From Betaproteobacteria bacterium HGW-Betaproteobacteria-2 (GTDB lineage Bacteria; Pseudomonadota; Gammaproteobacteria; Burkholderiales; Methylophilaceae), in NCBI GenBank assembly GCA_002842255.1, contig PHCM01000016.1, positions 1 to 13,375 of the forward strand: a DNA stretch of 13,375 nucleotides, given 5' to 3'. Shown piece by piece: positions 7,167-13,375 of this stretch (the stretch's first letter is position 1; each line of letters begins with the position of its first letter). Below the pieces are notes generated by a model. It worked only from the letters and a program-made list of their open reading frames with translations. It did not search any database and was not told the origin of the DNA. The position numbers and the translations under genes are program-made.

Positions 7167-8168
7167 ATGAAAACCGCCTTAGCCTATATGCAAAAAATCC
7201 TTCTGCAATGCGTCGCGCTGTGCCTGCTGCTTTCCGCCAGCACCGCTCTGATGGCCGATGAAATCAGGTTGCCGGCCTTGGACCCCAAACTGGCAAAAAT
7301 CAGCATCGTCGAACCCGAGCGCGACTCCGGCTATACCGTAGGTGACCTGCTGACGCGTGTCGTCACCCTGGAAATCAAAAAGCCCTACAAACTGCTGGAT
7401 ACCTCGCTGCCAATCGTCGGCTACGAGAAGCGCTATCAGGGGCAAATCATCGGCATTGAACTGCGCGACATCAGCAAAGAGGAGCGGGAGAAAGCCGACA
7501 GCACTGTTTATACGATAGCGTTGACCTACCAGGTATTCACGCGCAATGTCGTTGCCAAGCCTGCCGCGCTACCGCCCGAATTCGTCAAGGTTCAAGGCGG
7601 CAAGGATATCTACGAATATCGCATCCCCAGCTGGAACTTCCGCATCTCACCGATAGCCGTCTTCGGCGAAGTCAAGCTGGAGACCGATCTCAGTCCATTC
7701 CGCGGGCCGGTTCAGAAAACGGACAAGCAGGAAAGAATCATCCTGAACGCTGCGCTGGTCGTTCTGGCACTGGCAGCACTGGGGCTGGTCTATATCCTCG
7801 GTGTCCACGCCTGGCTGCCACGCATGGGCGGCCCCTTCGCCCGCGCCTACCGTGAGTTGAGAAAACTGGGCAAACTGCCGGCCAGCGATGAAACACTGAA
7901 GCTGGGCTTGGGCCGCGTTCACCAGGCGTTCAATGCGAGCCTCGGCAGCAGCGTATTCAGCGGCAATCTCGAGCAGTTTCTGCAGCAAAAACCCGTTTTT
8001 GCCGCCATCCGCCATGACATTGAACAGTTTTTCGATTTGTCGCGTCGTGTATTTTTTGAACAATCAGACGCACAGCAATTCGGAGCGGAACAGCATGAAT
8101 GGCTGCGTCGTTTCACACGCCGCTGCCGTGATTGCGAACGCGGCCTGAAACCAGAGAAGCAGGTCTGA
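7167..8168 (+). CDS. mxaA: MxaA, membrane protein with periplasmic domain
   Basis: A 333-aa protein in the mxaA position. In Methylobacterium, mxaA mutants make methanol dehydrogenase lacking Ca2+, so the family is assigned to calcium insertion. I chose the ATG at 7167 over the in-frame one at 7149, which overlaps mxaS, because it begins a good signal peptide: MKTALAYMQK, a hydrophobic core, then ALMA before ADEIRLP, with likely cleavage after ALMA (about residue 30). A periplasmic domain of about 160 residues follows. One transmembrane helix at about 191-213 (ILNAALVVLALAALGLVYIL) follows it. A basic cytoplasmic tail of about 120 residues ends the protein. That tail could contact MxaR/MxaS. 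The family-level name rests on gene order and topology, as I cannot point to a catalytic motif. No strong ribosome binding site is visible, so translation may be coupled to mxaS. Confidence 0.82.
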   Translation: MKTALAYMQKILLQCVALCLLLSASTALMADEIRLPALDPKLAKISIVEPERDSGYTVGDLLTRVVTLEIKKPYKLLDTSLPIVGYEKRYQGQIIGIELRDISKEEREKADSTVYTIALTYQVFTRNVVAKPAALPPEFVKVQGGKDIYEYRIPSWNFRISPIAVFGEVKLETDLSPFRGPVQKTDKQERIILNAALVVLALAALGLVYILGVHAWLPRMGGPFARAYRELRKLGKLPASDETLKLGLGRVHQAFNASLGSSVFSGNLEQFLQQKPVFAAIRHDIEQFFDLSRRVFFEQSDAQQFGAEQHEWLRRFTRRCRDCERGLKPEKQV

Positions 8169-8172
8169 TACC

Positions 8173-9159
8173 ATGAGTTTTGCCAATCCTTGGGTATTGT
8201 GGCTATTGCCACTGGCCCTGCTGCCCTTGCTGCTGGAGCGCTCGCACAACCGCAGCTATTCATGGGTCGCCATGCTGCCGAACGACCCCTTGTCCAATAT
8301 CATCGCCATCTTCCTCAAACTGCTGGCGGTGATTGCGCTGACGTTCATTCTGCTGGGGCTCGCCTCACCGCAGACGCCGGAACAGCATGTCGAAAAAACC
8401 GGGGTAGGCGCGCAAATCGCGCTGGTACTGGACCGCAGCGCCAGCATGGACGATCCGTTTTCCGGGGCAGGTATCGGCGGCCGGGTCGGCGAAACCAAAT
8501 CCGCAGCGGCCAGCCGTTTGATTACCAACTTCATCCGCCAGCGTGAAAACGACCTGGTCGGCCTCATCACCTTCAGCAATTCCGCCATGCACGTACTACC
8601 ACTGACGGAAAACCGCGAGGCTGTTGTTGCCGCCGTGCAGGCCACTGCGGACAATGCCCTGTTCCAGACCAATATCGGTAGCGGCTTGTCCAGTGGCACC
8701 AGCCTGTTCGAGAAGATACCCAACTCGGGCTCGCGCGCCATCATCCTGATCTCGGACGGTGCCGGACGCATTAGCGCCGATGTGCAGCAAAAAGTGCGCG
8801 ACTGGCTGGATCGCATGGATATCGGGCTGTATTGGATCGTACTGAAACAACCGGGCGGCCTCAGTATTTTCGATGAAACCTTCGTGCCGAAGGAAGACGA
8901 ACCACTGCCGCCAGTGATTGCCTTGCACGAATATTTCCAGACGCTGAAAACGTCGTTTCATGCCTATGAGGCGGATGACCCAGACTCCTTGGCCAAGGCC
9001 ATTGCCGACATCAACCAGAAGGAAAAGAAACCCATCATCTATCTGGAAAAAATCCCGGGCAAGAACTACACACAACATTGTTTCATGCTGGCGGCACTGA
9101 TGATTGCCCTGCTGCTTGGCGTCAAATATCTGGAGGTGCGCACATGGCACTCAGCGTAA
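8173..9159 (+). CDS. mxaC: von Willebrand A domain protein MxaC
   Basis: A 328-aa membrane protein with helices at about 7-21 and 44-64, a von Willebrand A domain from about 80, and a third helix at about 302-318. This is the BatA-like layout. The MIDAS is complete: DRSAS (Asp87, Ser89, Ser91), Thr166 in QTNIGSGL and Asp195 in LISDG. Basic residues in the loop between helices 1 and 2 and in the C-terminal tail predict that the vWA domain faces the periplasm, where MxaFI matures. mxaC, like its neighbours, belongs to the accessory set for methanol dehydrogenase. The start lies 4 nt after mxaA, with AGG about 10 nt upstream, and the 3' end overlaps mxaK by 16 nt. The metal bound by the MIDAS is unknown; Ca2+ transfer to the enzyme is an inference. 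Confidence 0.86.
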   Translation: MSFANPWVLWLLPLALLPLLLERSHNRSYSWVAMLPNDPLSNIIAIFLKLLAVIALTFILLGLASPQTPEQHVEKTGVGAQIALVLDRSASMDDPFSGAGIGGRVGETKSAAASRLITNFIRQRENDLVGLITFSNSAMHVLPLTENREAVVAAVQATADNALFQTNIGSGLSSGTSLFEKIPNSGSRAIILISDGAGRISADVQQKVRDWLDRMDIGLYWIVLKQPGGLSIFDETFVPKEDEPLPPVIALHEYFQTLKTSFHAYEADDPDSLAKAIADINQKEKKPIIYLEKIPGKNYTQHCFMLAALMIALLLGVKYLEVRTWHSA

Positions 9160-9680
9160 AAAAAGTCACCTGGACACTGGCTTTGATAGCCACTGTCAGT
9201 TCAATAACCACGCTTTATGCATGGAACCGCATTCATCAGATCCATGATTTCAATCGGGCGATCCTGACAGCGAAGACACCGGACACCGACCGCCAGAGCT
9301 ATGAAGCCAAATTCTCCACGGCCTACTGGCTGGCGAAGAACGAGCGTTACAAGGAAGCAACCCTGCTGTTCCTGCAACTGGCCGAGCAAGGTGACATGAA
9401 CCGACGCTCCGCCGTACAGCACAACCTGGGCAACATCTTCTTCCTGCGCGGCCTGACCGTTAACGGCAACAGCATGACCGTGCGTGACGAAAGCGAGTAC
9501 CTGTTCCGTCAGGCCAAGGGCGCTTATGTGCAATCGCTCAAGCTGGACAACAGCCACTGGGACACACGCCACAACCTTGATCGCGTGATCGGCATGCTGC
9601 CGGAGACACCAACCCCGGGCGTCGGAGAATCCGACAGCCCCGGCCTCATCATGGGCAACATTCCGGTGGGCCTGCCGTGA
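9144..9680 (+). CDS. mxaK: MxaK, anchored TPR-like periplasmic protein
   Basis: A 178-aa protein in the mxaK position. mxaK mutants elsewhere are reported to be defective in Ca2+ insertion into methanol dehydrogenase. An open frame extends upstream to 9078, but the ATG at 9144 is preferred: GGAGG at 9132-9136 lies seven bases upstream, and it begins MALSVKKVTW, then a transmembrane anchor at about 9-27. The basic N-terminus puts the rest in the periplasm. The body is helical and TPR-like (YWLAKNERYKEATLLFLQLAE at 61-81, shown in part; AVQHNLGNIFFLRG at 90-103; AKGAYVQSLKLDNSHWDTR at 124-142). It ends in a Pro/Gly-rich tail. It overlaps mxaC by 16 nt and mxaL by 4 nt. The equivalent in Bat operons is the TPR protein BatC/BatE. 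The TPR assignment is by eye. Confidence 0.8.
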   Translation: MALSVKKVTWTLALIATVSSITTLYAWNRIHQIHDFNRAILTAKTPDTDRQSYEAKFSTAYWLAKNERYKEATLLFLQLAEQGDMNRRSAVQHNLGNIFFLRGLTVNGNSMTVRDESEYLFRQAKGAYVQSLKLDNSHWDTRHNLDRVIGMLPETPTPGVGESDSPGLIMGNIPVGLP

Positions 9681-10681
9681 AATACTTCCATCATCTGCAA
9701 CGCTATCTGGTGCACAGACGGGACGCCACCCTGTTGCTGCTGGCATTCGTTTTTCTCATCATCGCGCTGTTCCAGCCCAGCATCCCGCTCAAGCGCAATA
9801 TCTACAGCTACATCCTGGTGGCCGATATCTCGCAGAGCATGAATGTGGCCGACATGGGCAGCGAGAGCAAGCCGGTGACACGCATCGCACACACGCAGAA
9901 GATGATGCATGAGATTATCTCGGCCATGCCCTGCGGAACCAAGGTCAGCATCGGGTTGTTTGCCGGTGTCAGTGTGGCGGCGTTATATACACCAATCGAA
10001 GTCTGCAGCAACTTTGCCGCCATCAATGACACCATCGATCATCTGGACTGGCGTGCGGGCTGGTCAGGCAACAGCCGCATCCGCGAAAGCCTGCCGAATC
10101 TCGCACGCACGCTACGCGCCTTTCCGGAACCCGCGCAAGTCGTCTATTTCACGGATGGGGAAGAAGCGCCAAGATTGCATGTCTTCAACACACGCAATCT
10201 CAACGAATTTCAGGGCGGCGACGACTGGCTGCTGGTCGGCGTCGGCAGCGACAAAGGCACCCCCATCCCAAAACTTGACGAAAAAAATCAGCTGATCGGC
10301 TACTGGTCGGGTGACAGTTTCGCATTACAGCCGGGTATCGCGCAGATTTCAGAATCCAACATCGGCACGCGGGACGATAATGTCGCCAGCGGTGAAGGTG
10401 ACCGTTATCTGTCGACGCTGAACGAAACCTATCTGCAAGATCTGACTAAAGAGATCGGCGCAAAGTACGTGCGCGGCGACAAGCTGCAAAGCATACTTGC
10501 AGCCATGAAGGAGCAAAAGCCGGCCCGACGTGACGTCGCGCCTTACAAGATAGACTGGGTAATGGCCAGCATCGCGGGCATCCTGCTGTTACTGGCCTAT
10601 TTTCCCAAACATCCGCTGCATACTGCACGCGAATCACTGAAACGCCTGCGGCCCAGGTTCGCGCAAAAGTCTTCAAGATAG
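9677..10681 (+). CDS. mxaL: von Willebrand A domain protein MxaL
   Basis: A 334-aa BatB-like membrane protein with a helix at about 17-34, a vWA domain starting near 43 and a second helix at about 294-310 followed by a strongly basic tail (KHPLHTARESLKRLRPR). Positive-inside reasoning puts the vWA domain in the periplasm. MIDAS residues are DISQS (Asp50, Ser52, Ser54) and Asp160 in YFTDGEE. The position normally held by the MIDAS Thr falls in WRAGWSGNS and appears to be Ser130 or Ser133. MxaL is implicated with MxaA and MxaK in loading methanol dehydrogenase with Ca2+. The GTG start at 9677 overlaps the mxaK stop in GTGA, a classic coupling arrangement. The 3' end overlaps the convergent ygfX by 9 bp, and no terminator is visible. 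Confidence 0.86.
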   Translation: MKYFHHLQRYLVHRRDATLLLLAFVFLIIALFQPSIPLKRNIYSYILVADISQSMNVADMGSESKPVTRIAHTQKMMHEIISAMPCGTKVSIGLFAGVSVAALYTPIEVCSNFAAINDTIDHLDWRAGWSGNSRIRESLPNLARTLRAFPEPAQVVYFTDGEEAPRLHVFNTRNLNEFQGGDDWLLVGVGSDKGTPIPKLDEKNQLIGYWSGDSFALQPGIAQISESNIGTRDDNVASGEGDRYLSTLNETYLQDLTKEIGAKYVRGDKLQSILAAMKEQKPARRDVAPYKIDWVMASIAGILLLLAYFPKHPLHTARESLKRLRPRFAQKSSR

Positions 10682-11164
10682 CTTATCCGTCTCCTGCCGT
10701 TCCCGGCCCCATCTGAGCCAGACACGCAGTTGCCGGAAACTTTCGGACTGGGTGTTATCGGCCAGCAGGACGGCAGAAAATCGCCTGCCACTCTCAATTT
10801 CCTGTAGATTCAGTACGGTCAGATAGGGCGCGACAAAACTGCTCGATAGTACTGTGACCTGATGGCTCCTGCCACCCCTTTCCGTCACCTGCAAACCGGA
10901 TTCCGGATTCATTGTCAAACGTACGATCGATCTTGTCAGAGTCAAGGTGCCATGCTGCCGGATGTAATAGATGGCAAACACAACGATCAAGGCTACAGAC
11001 AGCACTTTCAATGCCGCAGGCAAGGGAAGAAACAGCAGCACGAGGCAAGCCGTCAGGCTGGCAATTACTATTATCCAGACCAGATTTGCGGATGGTGCGA
11101 GCTCAAGTTGTACGGGCTTGGCGCTATAATAGGACAATCGATTCCCCTGAATGGCACAGGACAT
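10673..11164 (-). CDS. ygfX: YgfX/CptA-like inner-membrane protein
   Basis: A 163-aa protein with the YgfX (DUF1434) layout. The N-terminal QLELAPS motif is followed by two adjacent transmembrane helices at about 27-47 and 49-67. A soluble C-terminal domain ends in FRQLRVWLRWGRE. In E. coli YgfX (CptA) is encoded next to SdhE (YgfY), has been reported as a toxin acting on FtsZ and MreB, and is divergent from ygfZ, as here. sdhE is not in this window. The minus-strand frame stays open to 12046, but that extension is antisense to ygfZ. The ATG at 11164, close to AGAAG, is the best start; a TTG nine codons later is an alternative. The last 9 bp overlap mxaL. The family call rests on topology, terminal motifs and ygfZ linkage. 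Confidence 0.78.
   Translation of the reverse strand: MSCAIQGNRLSYYSAKPVQLELAPSANLVWIIVIASLTACLVLLFLPLPAALKVLSVALIVVFAIYYIRQHGTLTLTRSIVRLTMNPESGLQVTERGGRSHQVTVLSSSFVAPYLTVLNLQEIESGRRFSAVLLADNTQSESFRQLRVWLRWGRERQETDKLS
11125..11130 (+). promoter_or_regulatory. Candidate -10 element for ygfZ
   Basis: A perfect TATAAT faces ygfZ from inside the 5' end of ygfX. It would give a leader of roughly 95-100 nt. No good -35 hexamer lies at 16-18 bp, so confidence is low. Confidence 0.25.
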
Positions 11165-11191
11165 GCTTCTAGAGTAAATCATATTCCAGGC

Positions 11192-11209
11192 ATGTCGCAT
11201 ATTCGACAT
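11192..11209. promoter_or_regulatory. 18-bp imperfect palindrome between ygfX and ygfZ
   Basis: ATGTCGCATATTCGACAT has perfect 6-bp arms (ATGTCG/CGACAT) around CATATT, itself palindromic except at its outermost pair. It sits inside the 69-bp divergent gap between ygfX and ygfZ. The size and symmetry fit a dimeric repressor or activator site serving both genes; the regulator is unknown. It coincides with an alternative in-frame ATG for ygfZ at 11192. Confidence 0.35.
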
Positions 11210-11233
11210 TATCAACAAGTGAACAGACATATC

Positions 11234-12268
11234 ATGACACAGTGGCATCAATTTCTTGGCAGTCAGCAGGCAACAATCACGGGGCAACGGGTGCAGCATT
11301 TCGGCAATCCGCAAATGGAATTGCAGGCCACGGCCGATGCCACCGTGCTGGCAGACCTCTCGCATCTGGGCTTGTTGCAGATTGACGGCGAGGATCGCGT
11401 GGCATTCCTGCAGGGGCAACTGACCAATGACGTCAAACTGCTCAATGGCAGCAACAGCCACTACGCCGGTTACTGCACACCCAAAGGCCGGATGCTGGCA
11501 ATGTTCCTGGCGTTCGCACAGGGCGACCATCTGTACCTGCAATTGAATCGCCAGTTGCTGGAACCCATCATGAAACGGCTGAAGATGTATGTCCTGAGGT
11601 CCAAGGTCACGATCACCGACGTTTCCGACAGCATCGTGCGTCTGGGTCTGGCCGGCAAGGATGCCGAGCAGATTCTGCTGAACCACTTCGGCCAGACTCC
11701 ACAAACTGCTCACGAGCTGGTGAGCCTGGAGGAAGCCAATATCATCCGGCTGCCGGGAAAACGGCCACGCTATGAGATTTTTGTGGCTACCGAGAACGCC
11801 GAGCAGCTCTGGACGGCACTCAGTCAACAAGCGCAACCGGTAGGCGCCGGCTGCTGGGACTGGCTGGAAATTGAAGCCGGCATTCCGGATATCGAACCTG
11901 CCACGCAGGAAGCCTTTGTCCCGCAAATGATCAACCTGGACGCGCTGGGCGGCATCAGTTTCAAGAAGGGATGTTATACGGGGCAGGAAATCGTGGCACG
12001 CACGCATTATCTGGGCAAGGTCAAACGCAGAACCCTGCCGCTGCACATTCCTGCAGGTGAGGAAGCCAATACCGGCAGCCCGGTATTTCGCAGCAGCAGC
12101 GAAGAAGCGGTAGGCATGCTGGTGCGGGTTGCACCTTCGCCAGTGGGCGGAATGGATGCACTTGCCGAACTGCGGCTGGAAGCATTGGAAAATGCCGAAC
12201 TCTGCCTGAACAAGGCAGCAGTCAAACCACTGCAGCTATTACAACTCCCTTACGAACTGGCTGAATAA
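11234..12268 (+). CDS. ygfZ: YgfZ, folate-binding Fe-S cluster maintenance protein
   Basis: A 344-aa protein of the YgfZ/GcvT-like family. In E. coli it binds tetrahydrofolate and supports the assembly or repair of certain Fe-S enzymes, including the tRNA methylthiotransferase MiaB. The diagnostic K-G-C-Y-x-G-Q-E motif is at 245-252 (KGCYTGQE), with the key Cys247. Other family blocks are DLSHLGLLQIDGEDRVAFLQ, GQLTNDV and YCTPKGRML in the N-terminal half. The frame is open upstream to 10862, but MTQWHQFL at 11234 is the typical family start; an in-frame ATG at 11192 would add 14 residues. Neither has a good ribosome binding site. ygfZ is divergent from ygfX, as in E. coli. The bases between it and the cyclase gene hold only a weak hairpin. 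Confidence 0.93.
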   Translation: MTQWHQFLGSQQATITGQRVQHFGNPQMELQATADATVLADLSHLGLLQIDGEDRVAFLQGQLTNDVKLLNGSNSHYAGYCTPKGRMLAMFLAFAQGDHLYLQLNRQLLEPIMKRLKMYVLRSKVTITDVSDSIVRLGLAGKDAEQILLNHFGQTPQTAHELVSLEEANIIRLPGKRPRYEIFVATENAEQLWTALSQQAQPVGAGCWDWLEIEAGIPDIEPATQEAFVPQMINLDALGGISFKKGCYTGQEIVARTHYLGKVKRRTLPLHIPAGEEANTGSPVFRSSSEEAVGMLVRVAPSPVGGMDALAELRLEALENAELCLNKAAVKPLQLLQLPYELAE

Positions 12269-12289
12269 GCAGAATCATGGTGAAATCCG

Positions 12290-12317
12290 AATCGGCCTGA
12301 CGAATTTGCAGCCGATT
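12290..12317. terminator. Weak hairpin between convergent ygfZ and cyclase gene
   Basis: AATCGGC (12290-12296) pairs with GCCGATT (12311-12317) across a 14-nt loop, 21 bp past the ygfZ stop and before the convergent gene end at 12352. The position suits a bidirectional terminator, but the loop is long and only TCCTTT follows, so it may not be intrinsic. Confidence 0.3.
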
Positions 12318-12351
12318 TCCTTTATGTCCGGCAGGCTGGTGTGAACACGTC

Positions 12352-13375
12352 CTAGACCAATTGAATGCGATTACGACCAGCCTGTTTTGCCTGATATAAC
12401 GCAATATCGGTGCGCTCTATCAGGCTATCAACGGGTTCACCCGCCACCCATTGCGTGACGCCCAGGCTCACCGTCACATTCAACAATTCATTCTTGAATT
12501 CAATCACCATATTTTCAACCGCCTGACGCAGCTTCTCACTCAGTTGCAGGGCATTATGCGCATCACACTTTCTCAGCAGAATAAGAAATTCTTCACCGCC
12601 CCAGCGACAGACAAAATCAACTTCGCGCAAATTGGCACGCAAGCAGTCTGCTACGGCTATCAGCAACTGATCTCCAGCCATATGACCATAACGATCATTA
12701 ACCGCCTTGAAGTGGTCAATATCAAGCATCAGCATTGAAAGCGCCTCGTCATTACGCTTGGCATCATTGATGAAGGTATTGATGATCACATCAAATGCCT
12801 GGCGATTCGGCAATTTTGTCAGGTTGTCCGAGGTTGCCATCAACTCCAGCCTGTCCTGATATCGTGTAAAGGCGAGGCCCGTGAGCAATAATGCAATGCC
12901 GGTAATCACTATACAAACCAGCAAATTGAGATACAGGGTCTGGCGTATATCCTTGACGGCATCATTCTCGTTGCGCTCTACAAAAAGATACCAGTCCAGT
13001 TCTGGAATATATCGTACGTTAAGCAGGATCCGATCGTGATCAAGCTGATACTGATAAGCCCCTTCAGGCTTGGATAAAATCTCCCCAGCCATCTTTTGCA
13101 GACCGGGATGATCGTGGATATTGGTGTCCAACGGCTGCGATTTGTTGCCAAAAAGCACGATTTTGCCCTTGGGGTCGACAAAATAGATATTGCGCTGGTA
13201 ACGATCCTGATAATTGTTAATCAAGGCCCGCACTGCATCGACCGTCAGGCCAACCCCTGCCGCCCCGATGAAGTTCTGCTCATAATCCAGGACGCGATAA
13301 TTCACGAAAATCGTCAGCGCATTGGCATGTGCCGCATCCGGGTCCACATTGATTTCGTAAGGACTTTCCATTTTC
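12352..13375 (-). CDS. Membrane diguanylate cyclase with sensor domain, N-terminus cut
   Basis: C-terminal part of a GGDEF protein that makes the second messenger c-di-GMP from GTP. The frame is open to base 13375, so the first Met in view (13371) is internal and at least part of the N-terminal region is missing. Numbered from that Met, residues 1-140 look like the second half of a periplasmic Cache/PAS-type sensor (NIYFVDPKGKIVLF, LDWYLFVERN). A transmembrane helix lies at about 146-168 and the GGDEF domain at about 180-339. The active-site motif is GGEEF at 258-262, an active variant. RxxD (Arg249-Asp252) sits five residues before it and forms the inhibitory I-site for product feedback. The metal and GTP region LMLDIDHFKAVND and the late SLGVTQ and ALYQAKQAGRN blocks are intact. 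The ligand sensed cannot be told. Confidence 0.92.
   Translation of the reverse strand, partial: KMESPYEINVDPDAAHANALTIFVNYRVLDYEQNFIGAAGVGLTVDAVRALINNYQDRYQRNIYFVDPKGKIVLFGNKSQPLDTNIHDHPGLQKMAGEILSKPEGAYQYQLDHDRILLNVRYIPELDWYLFVERNENDAVKDIRQTLYLNLLVCIVITGIALLLTGLAFTRYQDRLELMATSDNLTKLPNRQAFDVIINTFINDAKRNDEALSMLMLDIDHFKAVNDRYGHMAGDQLLIAVADCLRANLREVDFVCRWGGEEFLILLRKCDAHNALQLSEKLRQAVENMVIEFKNELLNVTVSLGVTQWVAGEPVDSLIERTDIALYQAKQAGRNRIQLV

Noticed and set aside
9078..9143. N-terminal extension of mxaK
   Set aside because: The extension overlaps mxaC coding sequence, whereas the ATG at 9144 has a strong GGAGG site at proper distance.
11165..12046. N-terminal extension of the ygfX frame to 457 codons
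   Set aside because: It runs antisense to ygfZ, whose KGCYTGQE motif and family length are clear.
1..13375. CRISPR array, tRNA or rRNA gene, insertion sequence, phage or defence island
   Set aside because: I looked for spaced direct repeats, cloverleaf-like sequence, transposase or integrase motifs and nuclease or toxin modules and saw none. Apart from the short gaps described, coding sequence fills the window.

Overview
The window reads as a stretch of chromosome from a moderately GC-rich methylotrophic betaproteobacterium. The closest fit is a Methylobacillus/Methylovorus-type member of the Methylophilaceae; that placement is inferred from gene content and remembered protein resemblance, not from a search. 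The key evidence is a complete mxaRSACKL gene set, the accessory operon that matures the calcium-dependent methanol dehydrogenase MxaFI. It sits among ordinary proteobacterial housekeeping genes.

Layout. (1) 1-2650, minus strand: homoserine dehydrogenase (hom), cut by the left edge within a few codons of its end, lies downstream of the alanine aminotransferase gene alaA. The 118-bp gap between them holds inverted arrays of a 7-bp repeat around a hairpin-rich core. (2) 2777-3145, plus strand: a small Mth938-domain protein, divergent from alaA. (3) 3171-4959, minus strand: fabA-fabB, the pair that makes unsaturated fatty acids by the anaerobic route. (4) 5165-10681, plus strand: mxaR-mxaS-mxaA-mxaC-mxaK-mxaL. 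Apart from a 114-bp gap between mxaR and mxaS the genes are 4 nt apart or overlap. A duplicated 10-mer and a plausible promoter lie upstream. (5) 10673-12268: ygfX (minus) and ygfZ (plus) are divergent around an 18-bp imperfect palindrome; ygfX overlaps the 3' end of mxaL. (6) 12352-13375, minus strand: the C-terminal two thirds or so of a membrane-bound diguanylate cyclase, cut by the right edge.

How the genes work together. The mxa operon encodes a cytoplasmic MoxR-type AAA+ ATPase (MxaR) and a cytoplasmic DUF58 protein with a metal-binding MIDAS motif (MxaS). It also encodes a membrane protein with a periplasmic domain and a cytoplasmic tail (MxaA), two membrane-anchored von Willebrand A proteins (MxaC, MxaL) and an anchored TPR-like protein (MxaK). 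By the positive-inside rule the vWA and TPR domains face the periplasm, where methanol dehydrogenase acquires Ca2+. The set therefore looks like an ATP-powered trans-membrane metal-insertion chaperone. The dehydrogenase and cytochrome genes (mxaFJGI) are not in the window. The remaining genes serve amino-acid synthesis, lipid synthesis, Fe-S upkeep and c-di-GMP signalling and have no evident link to methanol oxidation.

The most interesting material is the mxa operon itself: its mechanism is poorly understood, MxaR has an Asn in place of the Walker B Asp, and a 29-codon ORF overlaps the mxaS start. The heptamer element and the two candidate operators also deserve a look. I found no tRNA, rRNA, CRISPR array, insertion sequence or phage gene.
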